Positions 1 to 6,603 of a stretch of DNA of 16,474 nucleotides are shown here, one piece after another (positions within the stretch are counted from its first letter, which is position 1; each line of letters begins with the position of its first letter). The stretch lies in assembly GCA_934675695.1 (NCBI GenBank), contig CAKURN010000009.1, forward strand, positions 1-16,474, read 5' to 3'. The stretch is from an uncultured Candidatus Melainabacteria bacterium. GTDB taxonomy: Bacteria; Cyanobacteriota; Vampirovibrionia; Gastranaerophilales; Gastranaerophilaceae. A model generated the notes under the pieces. That model saw only the letters and a program-made list of their open reading frames with translations, was not told the DNA's origin and made no database searches. Both the position numbers and the translations under genes were made by a program.

Positions 1-82
1 ACAATTTATCAGCCAATCTAGATGTTTGTGTGCCTTTTCCTGAACCGGGAGGGCCTAAAAATATAAATACTTTTTTAACAAT
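1..82 (-). CDS. adk: Adenylate kinase, N-terminal fragment (cut by window edge)
   Basis: Only the first ~27 codons are inside the window. The translation contains the P-loop GPPGSGKGTQ at about residues 10-19, the nucleotide-binding signature at the start of adenylate kinases, which interconvert ATP + AMP and 2 ADP in the cytosol. The gene follows secY, its usual place in the spc operon. The frame runs straight on from the secY stop codon, and no ATG, GTG or TTG occurs in frame between that stop (94-92) and the P-loop. A GAGG Shine-Dalgarno sequence (91-88) sits five bases before an ATT codon (82-80), so the start is taken as ATT, giving MVKKVFIFLGPPGSGKGTQ. Identity is clear; the start codon is an inference. 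Confidence 0.88.
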   Translation of the reverse strand, partial: MVKKVFIFLGPPGSGKGTQTSRLADKL

Positions 83-91
83 TTTATCCTC

Positions 92-1432
92 TTATTGTTG
101 CAAAAAACTATCGTAATTTTTTGCCAACATGTGTGTTTTGATTTGGTTTATGAAATCCAATGCAACACCAACCAAGATGATTAAGCTTGTTGCACCAATT
201 CCTTGGAATGTAGTGATTTCAGTAACTTTTGTTGCAACTGTTGGAACCATTGCAATAACGCCCAAAGCAATTGCACCAATAAACATTACTCTGCCAAGTA
301 TTTCGTTCAATTTGTCCGCTGTCGGCTTTCCTGGTTTTACCCCAGGGATTGCAGAACCGTATTTTTTAAGATTGTTTGCAATTTCTTTTGGTTGCATTGA
401 TGGAATAATTGATGCATAGAAAAATGTCAAAAATACAATCAAAGTGAAGTAAATTATATAGTACCAAATCGAATTTGCACTAAATACTGTACTCAAATTC
501 ACAAAGATTTTTGATAATATAACATTTTTTATGTGCATATTCTTGAGAACCTCAAGAACAGTCGCAGGGAAAAGCAAGATTGCGATTGCAAAGATGATTG
601 GCATAACGCCACCTGGATTAAGTTTGAATGGAATATTTGTGTTTTGACCACCATATACTTTGTTTCCAACTTGTCTACGAGCAGAAACAATCGGAACTTT
701 TCTTGCTGCTTCGTGCAAAATAATGATAAATATGATTGTTGCAACAAATATCGCAATCAACAACAATAAACCAAGTTGCAAGTGAGCATCTTTTTGAATC
801 AATTGTGCAGTATTTGAGCAATACATAGGAATACCTGCAATAATACCCACAAAAATTAACAGTGATGCACCGTTTCCAATGCCTTTTTCTGTGATTAATT
901 CACCCAACCACATAACAATCATAGCACCTGCTGTTAAAGAAACAGTGGATGCGATAAAGAACATCGCATGGTTTACATTGGGTAATATGACATTACCTAT
1001 TTTGAATAATGCCAATGAAAAAATTATAGACTGAAACAAAGCAAGAGCTGCAGCAAACAATCTGGTGTATTGTTGAATTTTACGTCTACCTGCTTCGCCA
1101 TCTTCTTTTTGTAATTTTTCTAATGATGGAATAATAACAGCTAACAATTGCATAATAATCGATGATGTAATAAATGGTCCAATACCTAAAGCAAATATAG
1201 ATACTCTACCCAACGCACCACCAGAAAACATATCCAAAAAACCGAACAAATCGTTTGAACCTGCTATGCCGTTGAAAACTTGGTTATTTATACCATATAT
1301 TGGAAGCTGTGCCCCTAATCTAAATAGTGCAATTATGGCAAAAGTGAATATAAGCTTTTGCTTTAATCCACTTGCTTGCCAACTTGCTTTTAAATTTTGC
1401 ACAACTTTATCTGAATCGATATTTTGTTGCAT
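92..1432 (-). CDS. secY: Protein translocase subunit SecY
   Basis: This 446-residue integral membrane protein is the channel subunit of the SecYEG translocase, which moves unfolded preproteins across or into the cytoplasmic membrane. Length and hydrophobicity fit the family's ten membrane helices. Visible landmarks are the plug/TM2 region FGFLDMFSGGALGRVSIFALGIGPFI in pieces (about residues 63-88), the IIMQLL helix after it, GEAGRRKIQQYTR (about 113-125), and the charged cytoplasmic loop around AARKVPIVSARRQ (about 244-256) that contacts the ribosome and SecA. The ATG start overlaps the rplO stop in a TAATG arrangement (1434-1430), implying translational coupling. adk follows a few bases after the stop. 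Nothing looks truncated. Confidence 0.97.
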   Translation of the reverse strand: MQQNIDSDKVVQNLKASWQASGLKQKLIFTFAIIALFRLGAQLPIYGINNQVFNGIAGSNDLFGFLDMFSGGALGRVSIFALGIGPFITSSIIMQLLAVIIPSLEKLQKEDGEAGRRKIQQYTRLFAAALALFQSIIFSLALFKIGNVILPNVNHAMFFIASTVSLTAGAMIVMWLGELITEKGIGNGASLLIFVGIIAGIPMYCSNTAQLIQKDAHLQLGLLLLIAIFVATIIFIIILHEAARKVPIVSARRQVGNKVYGGQNTNIPFKLNPGGVMPIIFAIAILLFPATVLEVLKNMHIKNVILSKIFVNLSTVFSANSIWYYIIYFTLIVFLTFFYASIIPSMQPKEIANNLKKYGSAIPGVKPGKPTADKLNEILGRVMFIGAIALGVIAMVPTVATKVTEITTFQGIGATSLIILVGVALDFINQIKTHMLAKNYDSFLQQ

Positions 1433-1875
1433 TATACTAATTCTGCCTTTCCGCCTGCTTTTTCGATTTTTTCTTTAGCTGATGGGCTGAAATATGTAGC
1501 TTTTACTGTGATTGCTTTTGATATTTCACCATTTCCTAAAATTCTTAATGCGACAGCAGTGGAAGAAGCTTTTTTGTTTTGTTGCAAATAAGCTAAATCG
1601 ATAACTTCTGTATCTAATTCAGCCAATCTTGCAATATTGATTGCAGCAGATTCTTCTCTAAATCTGTTTTTGAAGCCTTTCAATTTTGGCATTTGACGGT
1701 ATGATGGCATTTGTCCACCTTCAAAACCACGTTTGTGGCTGTTACCACTTCTTTGACCTTCACCGTTGTTACCACGACAAGATGTTTTACCATGTCCTGA
1801 AGCAATACCTCTGCCTTTACGTTTTTTAGCGTGAGTCGCACCTTCATTTGGTCTAATATCTTCTAAACTTAACAT
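1432..1875 (-). CDS. rplO: 50S ribosomal protein L15
   Basis: This is a basic 147-residue protein of the large ribosomal subunit. The N-terminus LEDIRPNEGATHAKKRKGRG (about residues 4-23), the Gly/Arg-rich stretch up to GFEGGQMPSYRQMPKLKGF (about 50-68), and the C-terminal segment are standard for bacterial L15, and the RPNEGATH opening resembles cyanobacterial L15. It starts at ATG 1875-1873, 27 bases after the rpmD stop, and shares one base with the secY start. It lies in the normal spc order between rpmD and secY and is presumably cotranscribed with them. Confidence 0.96.
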   Translation of the reverse strand: MLSLEDIRPNEGATHAKKRKGRGIASGHGKTSCRGNNGEGQRSGNSHKRGFEGGQMPSYRQMPKLKGFKNRFREESAAINIARLAELDTEVIDLAYLQQNKKASSTAVALRILGNGEISKAITVKATYFSPSAKEKIEKAGGKAELV

Positions 1876-1902
1876 TTTATATTAACCTTCCTAAATTTTC
1901 TA

Positions 1903-2079
1903 TTAATCAACTATTGCAACAATGTGTGGAACTTTTTTAACCATACCTAAAATTGTTGCAGAATCTTCATGTTCTACTACTTGATCTTTTTTTGTTAAAC
2001 CAAGAGCACGAACCACTCTGATTTGTTTATCGCTAGCACCGATTGTGCTTTTTACTTGTTTAATTTTTATTTTAGCCAT
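1903..2079 (-). CDS. rpmD: 50S ribosomal protein L30
   Basis: A 58-codon gene on the minus strand, found by translating the gap between rplO and rpsE. The product begins MAKIKIKQVKSTIGASDKQI, continues with RVVRALGLTKKDQVV and ends KKVPHIVAIVD. The IGASDKQIRVVRALGL segment is the L30 signature, and 58 residues is the usual bacterial length. The ATG is at 2079-2077, 26 bases after the rpsE stop, with an AAGGAAAA-type Shine-Dalgarno just upstream. L30 is a small globular protein on the surface of the large subunit. Some lineages, including photosynthetic cyanobacteria in my recollection, lack rpmD, so its presence here is mildly informative. Confidence 0.95.
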   Translation of the reverse strand: MAKIKIKQVKSTIGASDKQIRVVRALGLTKKDQVVEHEDSATILGMVKKVPHIVAIVD

Positions 2080-2105
2080 TTTTTATTTTTTCCTTTTGCC
2101 TTGAT

Positions 2106-2759
2106 TTATGCTTTTTGTCCTAACATTTCTTTAACGCTGATTTTGCGAACAGCAGCAACTTCTTTAAATGTTCTAAGTGATTTAAGAGCATTCAAAGTAG
2201 CATTTGCAGCATTTAGAGGAGATTTTGAACCCAAAGATTTTGATAGAATGTTTTCAACACCTGAAAGTTCCAATACCGCTCTGACTGCACCACCAGCGAT
2301 AACACCGGTACCTTTAGAAGCCGGCCTTAAAATAACAGAACCTGCACCTGATCTACCAGTAATCATATGAGGGATTGTTGAATTGAACAAAGGAACGCTA
2401 ACAAGATTTTTTCTAGCATCAGCAACAGCTTTTTGGATTGCAATAATAACTTCTGCAGCTTTTGCAACGCCCATTCCTACTTGTCCTTTTTTATTACCTA
2501 CGATAACAATTGCTCTGAATGAAAGTTTTTTACCACCTTTAACAACTTTTGTTACACGACGGATTTGAACAACTTGTTCTTTCCATTCTGATTCAACCGG
2601 TTCAACTGTTTCGATTTTTCTTCTTTTTCCACGTCTAGAAGCTTTTCTGCCTTGTTGAGGAGCTTCTTCTTGGTGAATACTTTCTTCAACAGGTGCTTGT
2701 GCTTCAGCAACTGTTTCTTGAGTTTCTTCTGGAGTTTGGATTTCTTTGTTTTCTTCCAC
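2106..2759 (-). CDS. rpsE: 30S ribosomal protein S5 with N-terminal extension
   Basis: S5 acts in decoding accuracy and mRNA entry on the small subunit. The conserved part starts near residue 58 (WKEQVVQIRRVTKVVKGG), with the double-stranded RNA-binding region through about residue 125 and the C-terminal domain containing GTGVIAGGAVRAVLELSGV and the LRTFKEVAAVRKISV tail. The wording is strikingly cyanobacterial. The first ~57 residues are an extra Glu/Gln/Pro-rich stretch ending in the basic cluster RKASRRGKRRK, making the protein 217 residues rather than ~165-175. The start is GTG (2759-2757), with AAAGG seven bases upstream. It is the first gene of the leftward cluster here: the expected upstream neighbour rplR is absent. 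Confidence 0.96.
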   Translation of the reverse strand: MEENKEIQTPEETQETVAEAQAPVEESIHQEEAPQQGRKASRRGKRRKIETVEPVESEWKEQVVQIRRVTKVVKGGKKLSFRAIVIVGNKKGQVGMGVAKAAEVIIAIQKAVADARKNLVSVPLFNSTIPHMITGRSGAGSVILRPASKGTGVIAGGAVRAVLELSGVENILSKSLGSKSPLNAANATLNALKSLRTFKEVAAVRKISVKEMLGQKA

Positions 2760-3015
2760 GATATTACCTTTCTAAATTGTAATTCTTGTTAAAATCTGTA
2801 TATTTTTACATCATAAAAATGAAAATAACAAAATAAACTTTTTTAAAAGCGTATTTTGGGTTATTAAGATGTAATATTTCTGACAAATTCATTTTACATA
2901 AAGAGAAAAAATTTTTCAACTCTTTTTTGAATAGGTCGAGCGATTTTTTTAAGAAATGTAAAGAAAATTAAAACAAAAAGGCAAATGTTTGTTATAAAAC
3001 AAAAATTTCGGGAAA
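2760..3015. other. AT-rich intergenic leader and spacer, mostly featureless
   Basis: This is the 5' side of the 365-base gap between rpsE and the leftward prepilin. No open reading frame of worthwhile length is present on either strand. It must contain the promoter for the leftward rpsE-adk transcript. The best match I see is weak: TTTTCA and TATACA-like boxes about 17 bases apart, reading leftward around 2785-2815. A short stem AAAGAG/CTCTTT with a T run lies at 2900-2928 on the plus strand, but no gene upstream would use it as a terminator. I see no clear r-protein autoregulatory structure. Confidence 0.4.
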
Positions 3016-3021
3016 TATAAT
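2992..3021 (+). promoter_or_regulatory. Putative sigma-70 promoter for a small RNA
   Basis: A perfect TATAAT lies at 3016-3021. The best -35 is a weak TTATAA (2992-2997) with an 18-base spacer. The predicted transcription start near 3028 is ten bases before the first of three consecutive hairpins that end in a terminator. In sequence this AT-rich, one perfect -10 box is only moderate evidence. Confidence 0.4.
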
Positions 3022-3027
3022 ACTACT

Positions 3028-3122
3028 ACATTGATGTTTCGGAAGTTAAAATCTCCGAACGGCTCTGTACAAGATTAATTTAGTTAATCTATGATTAAAA
3101 GCTCCTTCAAAGGAGCTTTTTT
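3028..3122 (+). ncRNA. Candidate small RNA, three hairpins, ~95 nt
   Basis: Starting just after a TATAAT box, the plus strand has three stems in a row. The first is TTCGGA/TCCGAA (3038-3043 with 3054-3059). The second is AGATTAA/TTAATCT (3072-3078 with 3084-3090, five-base loop). The third is AAAAGCTCC/GGAGCTTTT (3097-3105 with 3112-3120), followed by a run of T. No gene lies downstream on this strand for it to be a leader of, since the neighbour is convergent. The most economical reading is a stand-alone trans-acting RNA. I could not match it to 4.5S RNA, 6S RNA, tmRNA or a riboswitch. A 14-codon ORF (ATG 3034, MFRKLKSPNGSVQD) lies inside but has no ribosome-binding site. Confidence 0.35.
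3097..3122. terminator. Bidirectional rho-independent terminator
   Basis: The stem AAAAGCTCC/GGAGCTTTT, closed by a further T-A pair over a TCAA loop, is followed on the plus strand by six T (3117-3122). Read leftward it lies three bases after the stop of the prepilin gene and ends in GGAGCTTTT. It can therefore stop both the prepilin transcript and any rightward RNA from 3028. Confidence 0.75.
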
Positions 3123-3124
3123 AA

Positions 3125-4030
3125 TTAGTAACGTTTTTCAAAATTTTCATCGATTTTTAATGTACAAATAAAAGTTCCTTCTGTGCAACCCATAGAATTT
3201 GCACTATCGCCACCTATTGGATAATTAGGTATAAAAGAAGGTTTTATTTTTCTTGGCAATTTGTTTTCAAAAACCGGAATCATAGAAGCCGGTATATCTG
3301 TGTATGGAACTTTTCCAAAAGCGATTTGTCTTGCTTCATCTATAGTGTAAGATTTTGTTTGTTTTCCGTAACTATCTATTATTCTTGCACTAGCATAGGT
3401 TTTGTCGTATATAGGATATCCAACAGGAATAACATCACCTGTAAAAGTAACAATAAAAGGTACTATATCAGGGTGAGGAAATGCCATTCTGTTTGGTTTA
3501 GCTTCGCCATTTAAGTCAATATAGACAATATAATAGTTAACTGTTTTATTTTTTTTACCGCCATGGTTTATCGTTATTGTTTTTGGATTAGAAAAATAAA
3601 ATCTTAGCCCGTTTGTTAATTCAAATTGCATAGAATTTGAATCAAATTCGTCGTCTTGGGCATTGATTATTGAATTTTTCTTGTCTTTACAAGCATTTTC
3701 ATCTGTAGCGTTTAAGTATTCCGTTAATCTTTTGCATAATTTTTGAGTTGCGTCAGGAAAAGGTCTTCCATTTTCCAAATAACCATCAGAACCTGAATCT
3801 TCTCTTTGACAATCAGTTAAACCGTCTGCTGATATACCTTCTGCTCTACAATATGTATCTGTATAGGTATTATAGGCAGCTTTGTTTAATGCATCATAAG
3901 CTGAATAATAACGAGTAAAGAAATCGGTGTATCTATCGTTTATTGTATATAAAGAAATGACTATTAATACACCCATTATTACAAATACAACAAGTAATTC
4001 GGGCAAAGTAAAAGCGTGTTTAGTTTTCAT
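3125..4030 (-). CDS. Type IV prepilin-like protein (pseudopilin class, leftward)
   Basis: This 301-residue protein has a classic type IV prepilin N-terminus: a short basic leader MKTKHA, then FTLPELLVVFVIMGVLIVIS (residues 7-26), with Glu at mature position +5 and a single hydrophobic helix. Cleavage by prepilin peptidase would fall between Ala6 and Phe7; Ala replaces the usual Gly. The rest would be a globular domain outside the membrane. It has six Cys (61, 74, 99, 114, 282, 289), likely disulfide-bonded, and the segment YYIVYIDLNGEAKPNRM (about 166-182), which resembles the 'DvNG..kPN' strand of many pseudopilins. The ATG is preceded by GAGG at a six-base spacing. It is transcribed away from the three other prepilins. 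Whether it is a pilus subunit or part of a secretion pseudopilus cannot be told. Confidence 0.85.
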   Translation of the reverse strand: MKTKHAFTLPELLVVFVIMGVLIVISLYTINDRYTDFFTRYYSAYDALNKAAYNTYTDTYCRAEGISADGLTDCQREDSGSDGYLENGRPFPDATQKLCKRLTEYLNATDENACKDKKNSIINAQDDEFDSNSMQFELTNGLRFYFSNPKTITINHGGKKNKTVNYYIVYIDLNGEAKPNRMAFPHPDIVPFIVTFTGDVIPVGYPIYDKTYASARIIDSYGKQTKSYTIDEARQIAFGKVPYTDIPASMIPVFENKLPRKIKPSFIPNYPIGGDSANSMGCTEGTFICTLKIDENFEKRY

Positions 4031-4098
4031 CGTAACCTCTTTTTTGACATACTAACATATTATTTAATGATATATATACTATTTTAGATGTATTTAAA

Positions 4099-4126
4099 TT
4101 GAATTTTTCAAAAGATTTGCTATATT
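4099..4126 (+). promoter_or_regulatory. Putative sigma-70 promoter for the prepilin operon
   Basis: TTGAAT (4099-4104) and TATATT (4121-4126) are separated by 16 bases, pointing toward the three-gene prepilin operon whose first codon is at 4181. The same 150-base gap must also hold the promoter of the leftward prepilin gene, which I could not assign. Confidence 0.45.
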
Positions 4127-4180
4127 TGAGATAAAATTAAAAGTATAGAGAATTAGTAATTTTTCAAAAAAGGGGTTATT

Positions 4181-4891
4181 TTGAAAAACGCTTTTACGAT
4201 TGCGGAATTAATTTTAACAACGATAATTACAGCTGTAATATGTATTATTTTGCCGATTACGATTTTAAAAAGAGATGTAAAACCATCAGTTGCAAAGAAA
4301 TACGATTTTATTGCAAAATGCACATCTAAGTGTATTTTTGATGCTCATTCAGCGACATTAAGTGATTCTGCTGGAAAACAAACAAAACTTGACTACAACA
4401 AAAATTCAAATGAATTTTATACTATAGAACTCGTTGGCGGTGGTGCCGGAGGTACACAAAAAAGTTTCGGCTACCCGGGAGAATCAAAAACAATATTTCT
4501 TCCATCTCTTGAGGATAACCAAAAAATCACGAACGCAGGTTATACAGACGCAGGAAAATACGGTGGTATTTTAACAGGGTGTTATTTGATGGAAGCCGGA
4601 ATGGGAGGTCAAATAAACAACTCAGGACAGATGTCTAGAATCTGTGTAGTAAATAGACTAGCAAATAGAGAATGTGAACAAGCAACAAGTTGCGATAATA
4701 GAACAATCGTCGCTTTTGCACAAGGTGGCATAAAATCAAACGAAGATGTCGACTTCTTTAAAATTTCAGACAATCTTAGACAAGCAAGTCTTATATCTAG
4801 TGTAAAAAACGATTCAACAACATACGGCTGGGGAGGAACCTATGGCAAAGCCCCAAGTACAGGCACTAAAGGAATAATAATAATAAAATGA
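4181..4891 (+). CDS. Type IV prepilin-like protein with glycine-rich domain (1)
   Basis: The 236-residue product starts MKNA and continues FTIAELILTTIITAVICIIL (residues 5-24), a prepilin N-helix with Glu at mature +5 and Ala, not Gly, before the cut. The start is TTG (4181-4183), with AGGGG five bases upstream; it is the only start giving a short leader. The ectodomain resembles the glycine-rich domains found in some surface and phage proteins: an opening strand FYTIELVGGGAGG (79-91), a middle RTIVAFAQGGIKS (174-186), and a closing short hydrophobic strand KGIIIIK at the very C-terminus. Cys lie at 47, 51, 134, 155, 165 and 171, plus one in the helix. Its stop overlaps the next start (ATGA). 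The exact role is unknown. Confidence 0.82.
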   Translation: MKNAFTIAELILTTIITAVICIILPITILKRDVKPSVAKKYDFIAKCTSKCIFDAHSATLSDSAGKQTKLDYNKNSNEFYTIELVGGGAGGTQKSFGYPGESKTIFLPSLEDNQKITNAGYTDAGKYGGILTGCYLMEAGMGGQINNSGQMSRICVVNRLANRECEQATSCDNRTIVAFAQGGIKSNEDVDFFKISDNLRQASLISSVKNDSTTYGWGGTYGKAPSTGTKGIIIIK

Positions 4892-5832
4892 CAAAAAACA
4901 ACAAAAAATATGGTTTTTCACTTGCAGAATCAATTATATCAATGTTGATACTGGCTCTTGTTATTATGTTGACGCTTTCTGTGATTACACGCAAAAAAAC
5001 AACACCAATAAACAAAACCACAATCAGCGGTTTCTATGCTTGTTGGAAAGATGGTGGAATAGTAAAACAACAACACTATGATGGACATGTGATAAAAACA
5101 GCTTCTACATCAACTGATTGTAATTTTGAAATGGATAGACGTGCATACAAATACTATATTTATGTTGTAGGTAGCAGAAAAGACAATATAGATGGGCAAG
5201 TAATACAAGAAGTCGTTCCAACACCAACAGGAGAAGTAGAAGACGAAATGACGCTAAATATCGAACTTGGTGGCGTGGGTAATGGCGGCATGACAACCGT
5301 AAAACAAAACGGAACTATAATCGCTCAAGCACTCGGAGGAATAAGAGAAACTGATTCTGAGCTTGTTGATGGAAATATAAAAAGTTGCAAAATAATAAGC
5401 GGCAATCCTTGTGGCTTTGGTGCTTCCGGAAAAAGAGTGCCAAAATGCGATGTTCAAAATGCAAAAAGCGAAATATACAAAAAAGCAGGAATTAATCCAT
5501 ACAAAACAAGTATAATAATAAATTGTATAGAAAATGAAGCTGATGAAAGCAAAAGAACAACAAATAGTGATGATATTCACCAAGAAAATTTGTCTGATAT
5601 TTCAAAAGGTAACTATCACTATACCCACAATAGTACAGGAGTCAATTTTACTGTACAAGAATCAGATTCAGGTCTAAAAGCAGTTTCAAATTCCAATACA
5701 CAAAATTCAGAATTTGTTAAATATTTAAAAATGATACCTCAAAATATGCAAAACGGTCTAACTGATGCATTACTAACATATTACCAAAAAGATAGCGGTG
5801 ATAAAGACGGGGTTGTACTTATTATTTGGTAA
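4888..5832 (+). CDS. Type IV prepilin-like protein with glycine-rich domain (2)
   Basis: This 314-residue protein overlaps the previous gene by four bases (ATGA), so the two are probably made in step. The leader MTKNNKKYG ends in the canonical Gly9, followed by FSLAESIISMLILALVIMLT (10-29). The ectodomain shares with its neighbour a FYACWKDGG Cys segment (49-57), strands YKYYIYVVG (87-95) and LNIELGGVGNGG (123-134), TIIAQALGGI (143-152), and a closing hydrophobic strand DGVVLIIW at the C-terminus. Ectodomain Cys are at 52, 78, 167, 175, 187 and 213. The longer middle (about 190-290) is polar and Asn/Ser-rich. It looks like a diverged tandem duplicate of the preceding gene with an insertion. 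Pilus versus pseudopilus role is unresolved. Confidence 0.82.
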   Translation: MTKNNKKYGFSLAESIISMLILALVIMLTLSVITRKKTTPINKTTISGFYACWKDGGIVKQQHYDGHVIKTASTSTDCNFEMDRRAYKYYIYVVGSRKDNIDGQVIQEVVPTPTGEVEDEMTLNIELGGVGNGGMTTVKQNGTIIAQALGGIRETDSELVDGNIKSCKIISGNPCGFGASGKRVPKCDVQNAKSEIYKKAGINPYKTSIIINCIENEADESKRTTNSDDIHQENLSDISKGNYHYTHNSTGVNFTVQESDSGLKAVSNSNTQNSEFVKYLKMIPQNMQNGLTDALLTYYQKDSGDKDGVVLIIW

Positions 5833-5844
5833 AAGGGAAAAGCA

Positions 5845-6519
5845 ATGAAAAAATTACAAAAAGGTTTTACTTTATCAGAAATGCTTGTTGTATTTTGTAT
5901 TATTGCAGTAATTGCAGGTTTAATGATATCTACAATGGGCGATAAAATTGATAGAAATAAAGCATTGTTTAAAAAAGCATACTCAGTAACAGAAAGAACT
6001 GTTGTTGAATTAGTCAACGATGAAACTTATTATCCTTACGATTTTAACAATTTCGGTTTTAAAGAAACTACAGATGTAAAAATAATTGGAGCAGATTACT
6101 TTACTTCTACAACCAATTACGATAACCCAAACAAAACAACACATACCACCTGCAATAAATTAGTAAAATTCTGCAATTTGTTTTCAAACAACTTAAATTT
6201 AGAATCAAAACCGGTGTTTAATGGAAATTCTTACTGCACATTTACCACAACAGATGGCATATATTGGAAAATCGAAGAATCAACAGCAAGCAATATTGAC
6301 CCTGTAACAGGATTTTTGATTACTGTTGATACAAACGGCACAGCAAAAGAACCAAACAAACCTTCTTCAAAAACAAAGGTTTCAGCAAATGATGAAGGCA
6401 ACACAAAAAACAGAGATATGTTTTATATTTATGTAAGAGATGATGGAAAAATGCAATTACCTGACAAAGATGAAATTGCAAAAGGTTACTTAAAATCATC
6501 TAACATGAATAAAGGTTAA
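5845..6519 (+). CDS. Type IV prepilin-like protein (pseudopilin class, rightward)
   Basis: A 224-residue prepilin: leader MKKLQKG, cleavage after Gly7, then FTLSEMLVVFCIIAVIAGLM (8-27) with Glu at mature +5. After the helix comes a charged segment, DKIDRNKALFKKAYSVTERTV in part (33-53), that continues the helical stalk. The ectodomain carries TTTDGIYWKI (134-143), FLITVDTNGTAKEPNKP (157-173) and a final strand MFYIYVRDDGKMQLP (192-206). This 'DGI.W ... VD.NG.kpN ... F.I.V..DGK' order is common to many short pseudopilins, and the leftward gene at 3125 appears to share it. AAAAGGGAAA precedes the ATG. It is the last gene of the operon, followed by a strong terminator. Confidence 0.85.
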   Translation: MKKLQKGFTLSEMLVVFCIIAVIAGLMISTMGDKIDRNKALFKKAYSVTERTVVELVNDETYYPYDFNNFGFKETTDVKIIGADYFTSTTNYDNPNKTTHTTCNKLVKFCNLFSNNLNLESKPVFNGNSYCTFTTTDGIYWKIEESTASNIDPVTGFLITVDTNGTAKEPNKPSSKTKVSANDEGNTKNRDMFYIYVRDDGKMQLPDKDEIAKGYLKSSNMNKG

Positions 6520-6538
6520 TCATAGAAGTCTTATCTAT

Positions 6539-6571
6539 TTGGGACTCATTATTATAATGAGTCCCAATTTT
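6539..6571 (+). terminator. Rho-independent terminator after the prepilin operon
   Basis: A perfect 13-base-pair stem, TTGGGACTCATTA (6539-6551) with TAATGAGTCCCAA (6555-6567), has a three-base loop and is followed by TTTT. It sits 20 bases after the last prepilin stop and insulates the flagellar operon. Confidence 0.88.
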
Positions 6572-6603
6572 AGTATATATATAGTATTTTTTTAAAAATT
6601 AAT

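Noticed and set aside
129..769. Plus-strand frames of 65-96 codons over secY
   Set aside because: They are antisense shadows of a clear SecY coding sequence.
2900..2928. Stem AAAGAG/CTCTTT followed by T run as a terminator on the plus strand
   Set aside because: No gene or promoter lies upstream on that strand, and the stem is short and A/T dominated; likely chance in this base composition.
3034..3078. 14-codon ORF MFRKLKSPNGSVQD inside the candidate RNA
   Set aside because: No Shine-Dalgarno sequence precedes the ATG, and the length is well within chance.
3028..3122. Possible tracrRNA of a type II CRISPR system
   Set aside because: There is a superficial likeness (AAGTTAAAAT then stems and a terminator), but no repeat array, anti-repeat partner or cas gene occurs in the window.
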